The notes beneath the pieces are model-generated. The model was not told where the DNA came from. It saw only the letters and a list, made by a program, of their open reading frames with translations, and did not search any database. Source: DATLAN01 sp035527455 (GTDB taxonomy: Bacteria; Planctomycetota; Planctomycetia; Pirellulales; Thermoguttaceae). From it: a stretch of 7,353 bases of DNA. Where the stretch lies: positions 1 through 7,353 of the forward strand of contig DATLAN010000688.1 of the NCBI GenBank assembly GCA_035527455.1, written 5' to 3'. Each line of letters opens with the position of its first letter. Position 1 is the first letter of the stretch. The position numbers were made by a program, and so were the translations under genes. This document shows, in pieces, positions 5,362 through 7,353 of the stretch.

Positions 5362-7331
5362 TCGTAGACCTCCCCGCTGCGGAAACGGGCCCAGGCCGTC
5401 TCGAACCAGACGTCGCTCTCGGGGATCGGACGCCGGTCGACCCAGCGGTTCTCCACGCCGTCGGGCGTCGGCAACGTCTCCTGGACCTTTTCGCGGAAAT
5501 CCGTGTTCTCCGGAACGATCCGCCAGGCGTCGTCCAGTTTCTCGTGTACCCGCGTCCCGGCCGGGTCGATCACCATGGCCGAACCGCGGCTGCCCACGCC
5601 GCTTCGCAGGGCGAAGAGCACGGCCTCGAGATAGACCGCGTGGGCAAAGCAGAGATGGCGATTCCGCAGCGCCTCGGGCAACTCGCCCACGCCCGCGTAA
5701 CCGCAGCCCGACGCCTCGATCCGCCGGTATTGCTCCCACGCTTCGGCCACCGCACGCTTCAGTTCGTCTTCCGAACGGATGTGGGCGCCGGAGCGGGTCA
5801 TGCGCTGCTGGAACTCCTCGCGAGCCGCTTGCCACGGCGTTTCCGCCCCGGCACACTTCGCGATCCAGCCCGAGACTTCCGCAGCGGCACCGGCGGCGGC
5901 ACGCTCGATCGTCTCCTCGGCGACCGTCCAGCCGGCGTAGCGATGGGCGATGAATTCGGCCGCCCGGAGCGAACCGACCTGGCCGCTGTTCAGGGCCGAT
6001 CCGCCGGGCCGATAGACGCCGTGCGAGCCGTTCACCTCGCCGACCGGGAAGAGGTGCTTGACGTTGACCGATTCCCACCAGTGATTTCCGGCCAGCCCGC
6101 CGTTGTTGTGCTGGGCACAGACGGCGATCTCAAGCGGCTCGGCGGTGATGTCGATCCCCTTCTCGGCATACAAATCGATCGCCCCGGGGTTCATCTGCCG
6201 CAGCCGCTCGATGGGCGTATCCTGCAGGGCCTTGGAGTTGTCGAGATACTCGAAGGCCTCCGGGCTTAGGTCCTCGAACCGGAAGCCGTCGGGATTGCAG
6301 CGGAAATCGAGGAACACCCGGCGGCCCTTGACCACCGTTTCGATGTAGACCAGCACGTCGACGATCGACGAGCCGCCCAGCGCCTTCCGCGAATCGAAGG
6401 GCCACTGGTAGCCTTTCAGGAACACGTTGGAGTTCATCTCGCCCGGGTCGTCGAAGTAGTCGCGGAGGAACTCCCGTTCGTCGCTGGTACCGTCGGCGGC
6501 CGTGCTGATCAGCCGCGGAACGACCTGCATGTACGTGCCCGAGACGTTCCAGCGATGCTTGATCGAGGCCATGCCGTACTGCGACTCGGGCAGGTTTTGG
6601 GCCTTGGCGCCTTCGAGCAGGGCCAGCCCGATCGCGCCGGTGTGGACCTCGGGATAAACGCTCGTCTTGTACAGCCCGCCGGGGCCGCCGACGGCAAAGA
6701 CCACGTTTTCGGCCCCGATCACCTCGAGCGTGCCGTCGTCCCGGATCGCCACGGCGCCGAGGATTCTTTTCCGGTCCTCTTCGCCGGCAGCGATCAACTT
6801 GACCACGTTGCGGTTTTCCCGCACGGGAATGTCGCGACGTTCTACTTCGCGGATCAGCGCCCGGGCCATTTCCTGGGACGTGCGGGGGCCGATCGAGGTC
6901 GCCCGTTGCCGCGGATCGTGGTCGGTCTTGTAGCCGATGAACTGGCCGAACGGGTCGCGCGGGAAGGGCACGCCCAGGTTGACCAGGTTGATGAACGCTC
7001 GCGGCGAGATGGCCGCTTCGACCAGGGCCAGGTCACCGTGCATGCCGCCGCCGCTGAAATAGGCGTCGGCCATGATCCGCGGGGCGTCGGCCTCGTCGCC
7101 GCACAGCGAGAGCTTGTAGTAGGTCTGCTTGTCGCTGCCGGTGTTGATCGAGGTGCCCATCTGAAGGCCTTCGGACACGATCAGCACGTCCTCGACGCCG
7201 CCCACCCGCAATTGCACGGCCGCATTGAGCCCCGCCGCCCCGCTGCCGATGACCAGGGTGTGGACGAAGGTCAGCGGGAGCGAGACGGTTTCGCCGGAGG
7301 CATTGGGGATGGTTAGGGTTTGTTCGCGCAT
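5355..7331 (-). CDS. FAD-dependent oxidoreductase, fumarate reductase/succinate dehydrogenase flavoprotein superfamily (divergent)
   Basis: This 658-residue cytosolic flavoprotein should catalyse a hydride-transfer redox reaction; its substrate is unknown. The FAD-binding Rossmann motif is GSGAAG (29-34) after the strand HTLVI, with the second dinucleotide strand near VVFAVGGPGG (210-219). Typical superfamily features are H408 in QHNNGG (407-412) and GEVNGSHGVYRPGGSALNS (431-449), equivalent to the 'GE...HGANRLGxNSL' segment. The helical C-terminal domain (about 500-590) ends in RSGVGSRGSA, resembling the usual 'R.ESRGaH'. It differs from true SdhA/FrdA: the HPT motif position reads YGMAS (252-256), and no His is seen where FAD is covalently linked (TSINTG, 60-65). 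NTGSDKQTYYK (63-73) and YKTDHDPRQRATS (134-146) mark a subfamily that I recall as uncharacterised FAD-binding proteins of anaerobes. The ATG at 7331 has no clear ribosome-binding site. No electron-transfer partner is visible inside the window. Confidence 0.8.
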   Translation of the reverse strand: MREQTLTIPNASGETVSLPLTFVHTLVIGSGAAGLNAAVQLRVGGVEDVLIVSEGLQMGTSINTGSDKQTYYKLSLCGDEADAPRIMADAYFSGGGMHGDLALVEAAISPRAFINLVNLGVPFPRDPFGQFIGYKTDHDPRQRATSIGPRTSQEMARALIREVERRDIPVRENRNVVKLIAAGEEDRKRILGAVAIRDDGTLEVIGAENVVFAVGGPGGLYKTSVYPEVHTGAIGLALLEGAKAQNLPESQYGMASIKHRWNVSGTYMQVVPRLISTAADGTSDEREFLRDYFDDPGEMNSNVFLKGYQWPFDSRKALGGSSIVDVLVYIETVVKGRRVFLDFRCNPDGFRFEDLSPEAFEYLDNSKALQDTPIERLRQMNPGAIDLYAEKGIDITAEPLEIAVCAQHNNGGLAGNHWWESVNVKHLFPVGEVNGSHGVYRPGGSALNSGQVGSLRAAEFIAHRYAGWTVAEETIERAAAGAAAEVSGWIAKCAGAETPWQAAREEFQQRMTRSGAHIRSEDELKRAVAEAWEQYRRIEASGCGYAGVGELPEALRNRHLCFAHAVYLEAVLFALRSGVGSRGSAMVIDPAGTRVHEKLDDAWRIVPENTDFREKVQETLPTPDGVENRWVDRRPIPESDVWFETAWARFRSGEVYDV

Positions 7332-7340
7332 GGGAAGTTT

Positions 7341-7353
7341 TCAGTTGTCAGTT
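7341..7353. repeat. Short tandem repeat running off the right edge
   Basis: TCAGTTG is followed immediately by TCAGTT at the window's end, just upstream of the flavoprotein start. It may be the beginning of a longer CAGTT-type tandem array; only two units are visible. Confidence 0.3.

Noticed and set aside
5253..6269. Plus-strand open frame beginning 'MARPEERRAC' across the hairpin and into the flavoprotein
   Set aside because: The N-terminal peptide is a by-product of the inverted repeat (the minus strand yields a near-identical PEERRA peptide), and the rest is antisense to the flavoprotein.

Overview
The window is GC-rich bacterial chromosome, most likely from a planctomycete (Pirellulales-like). 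This is an inference from the exported proteins of unknown function, a lipoprotein carrying an 'RFHPVPxRPVF' phrase that I associate with that group, and a hairpin-rich intergenic repeat of a style I associate with those genomes. No rRNA, tRNA, CRISPR array, transposase or integrase is visible.

Left part (1-3928, plus strand). The C-terminal part of a class I SAM-dependent methyltransferase runs in from the left edge. About 300 bp without a convincing gene follow, containing a weak promoter candidate and a run of ten C. Next come two exported proteins 47 bp apart, probably one operon. The first is a DUF4139-type beta-rich protein of 505 residues. The second is a seven-bladed beta-propeller of 574 residues whose N-terminal strand appears to complete the last blade, followed by an Ig/CARDB-like beta-sandwich domain. 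Both would act outside the cytoplasmic membrane.

Middle part (3933-5213). A minus-strand, Cys- and Pro-rich putative lipoprotein ends only 4 bp from the propeller gene's stop. Across an intergenic region with an AT-rich dyad, a small plus-strand lipoprotein of 99 residues is transcribed divergently. The two lipoproteins may share a control region.

Right part (5214-7331). A compact element of two adjacent strong hairpins fills most of the gap between the small lipoprotein and a convergent, minus-strand flavoprotein of 658 residues. The flavoprotein belongs to the fumarate reductase/succinate dehydrogenase flavoprotein superfamily, but it lacks several residues that define the true succinate/fumarate enzymes. 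Its stop codon lies inside the second hairpin. The window ends 22 bp upstream of its start.

I see no complete new defence or mobile system. The items most worth checking are the nested double-hairpin element, the divergent flavoprotein, and the secreted DUF4139/propeller pair.
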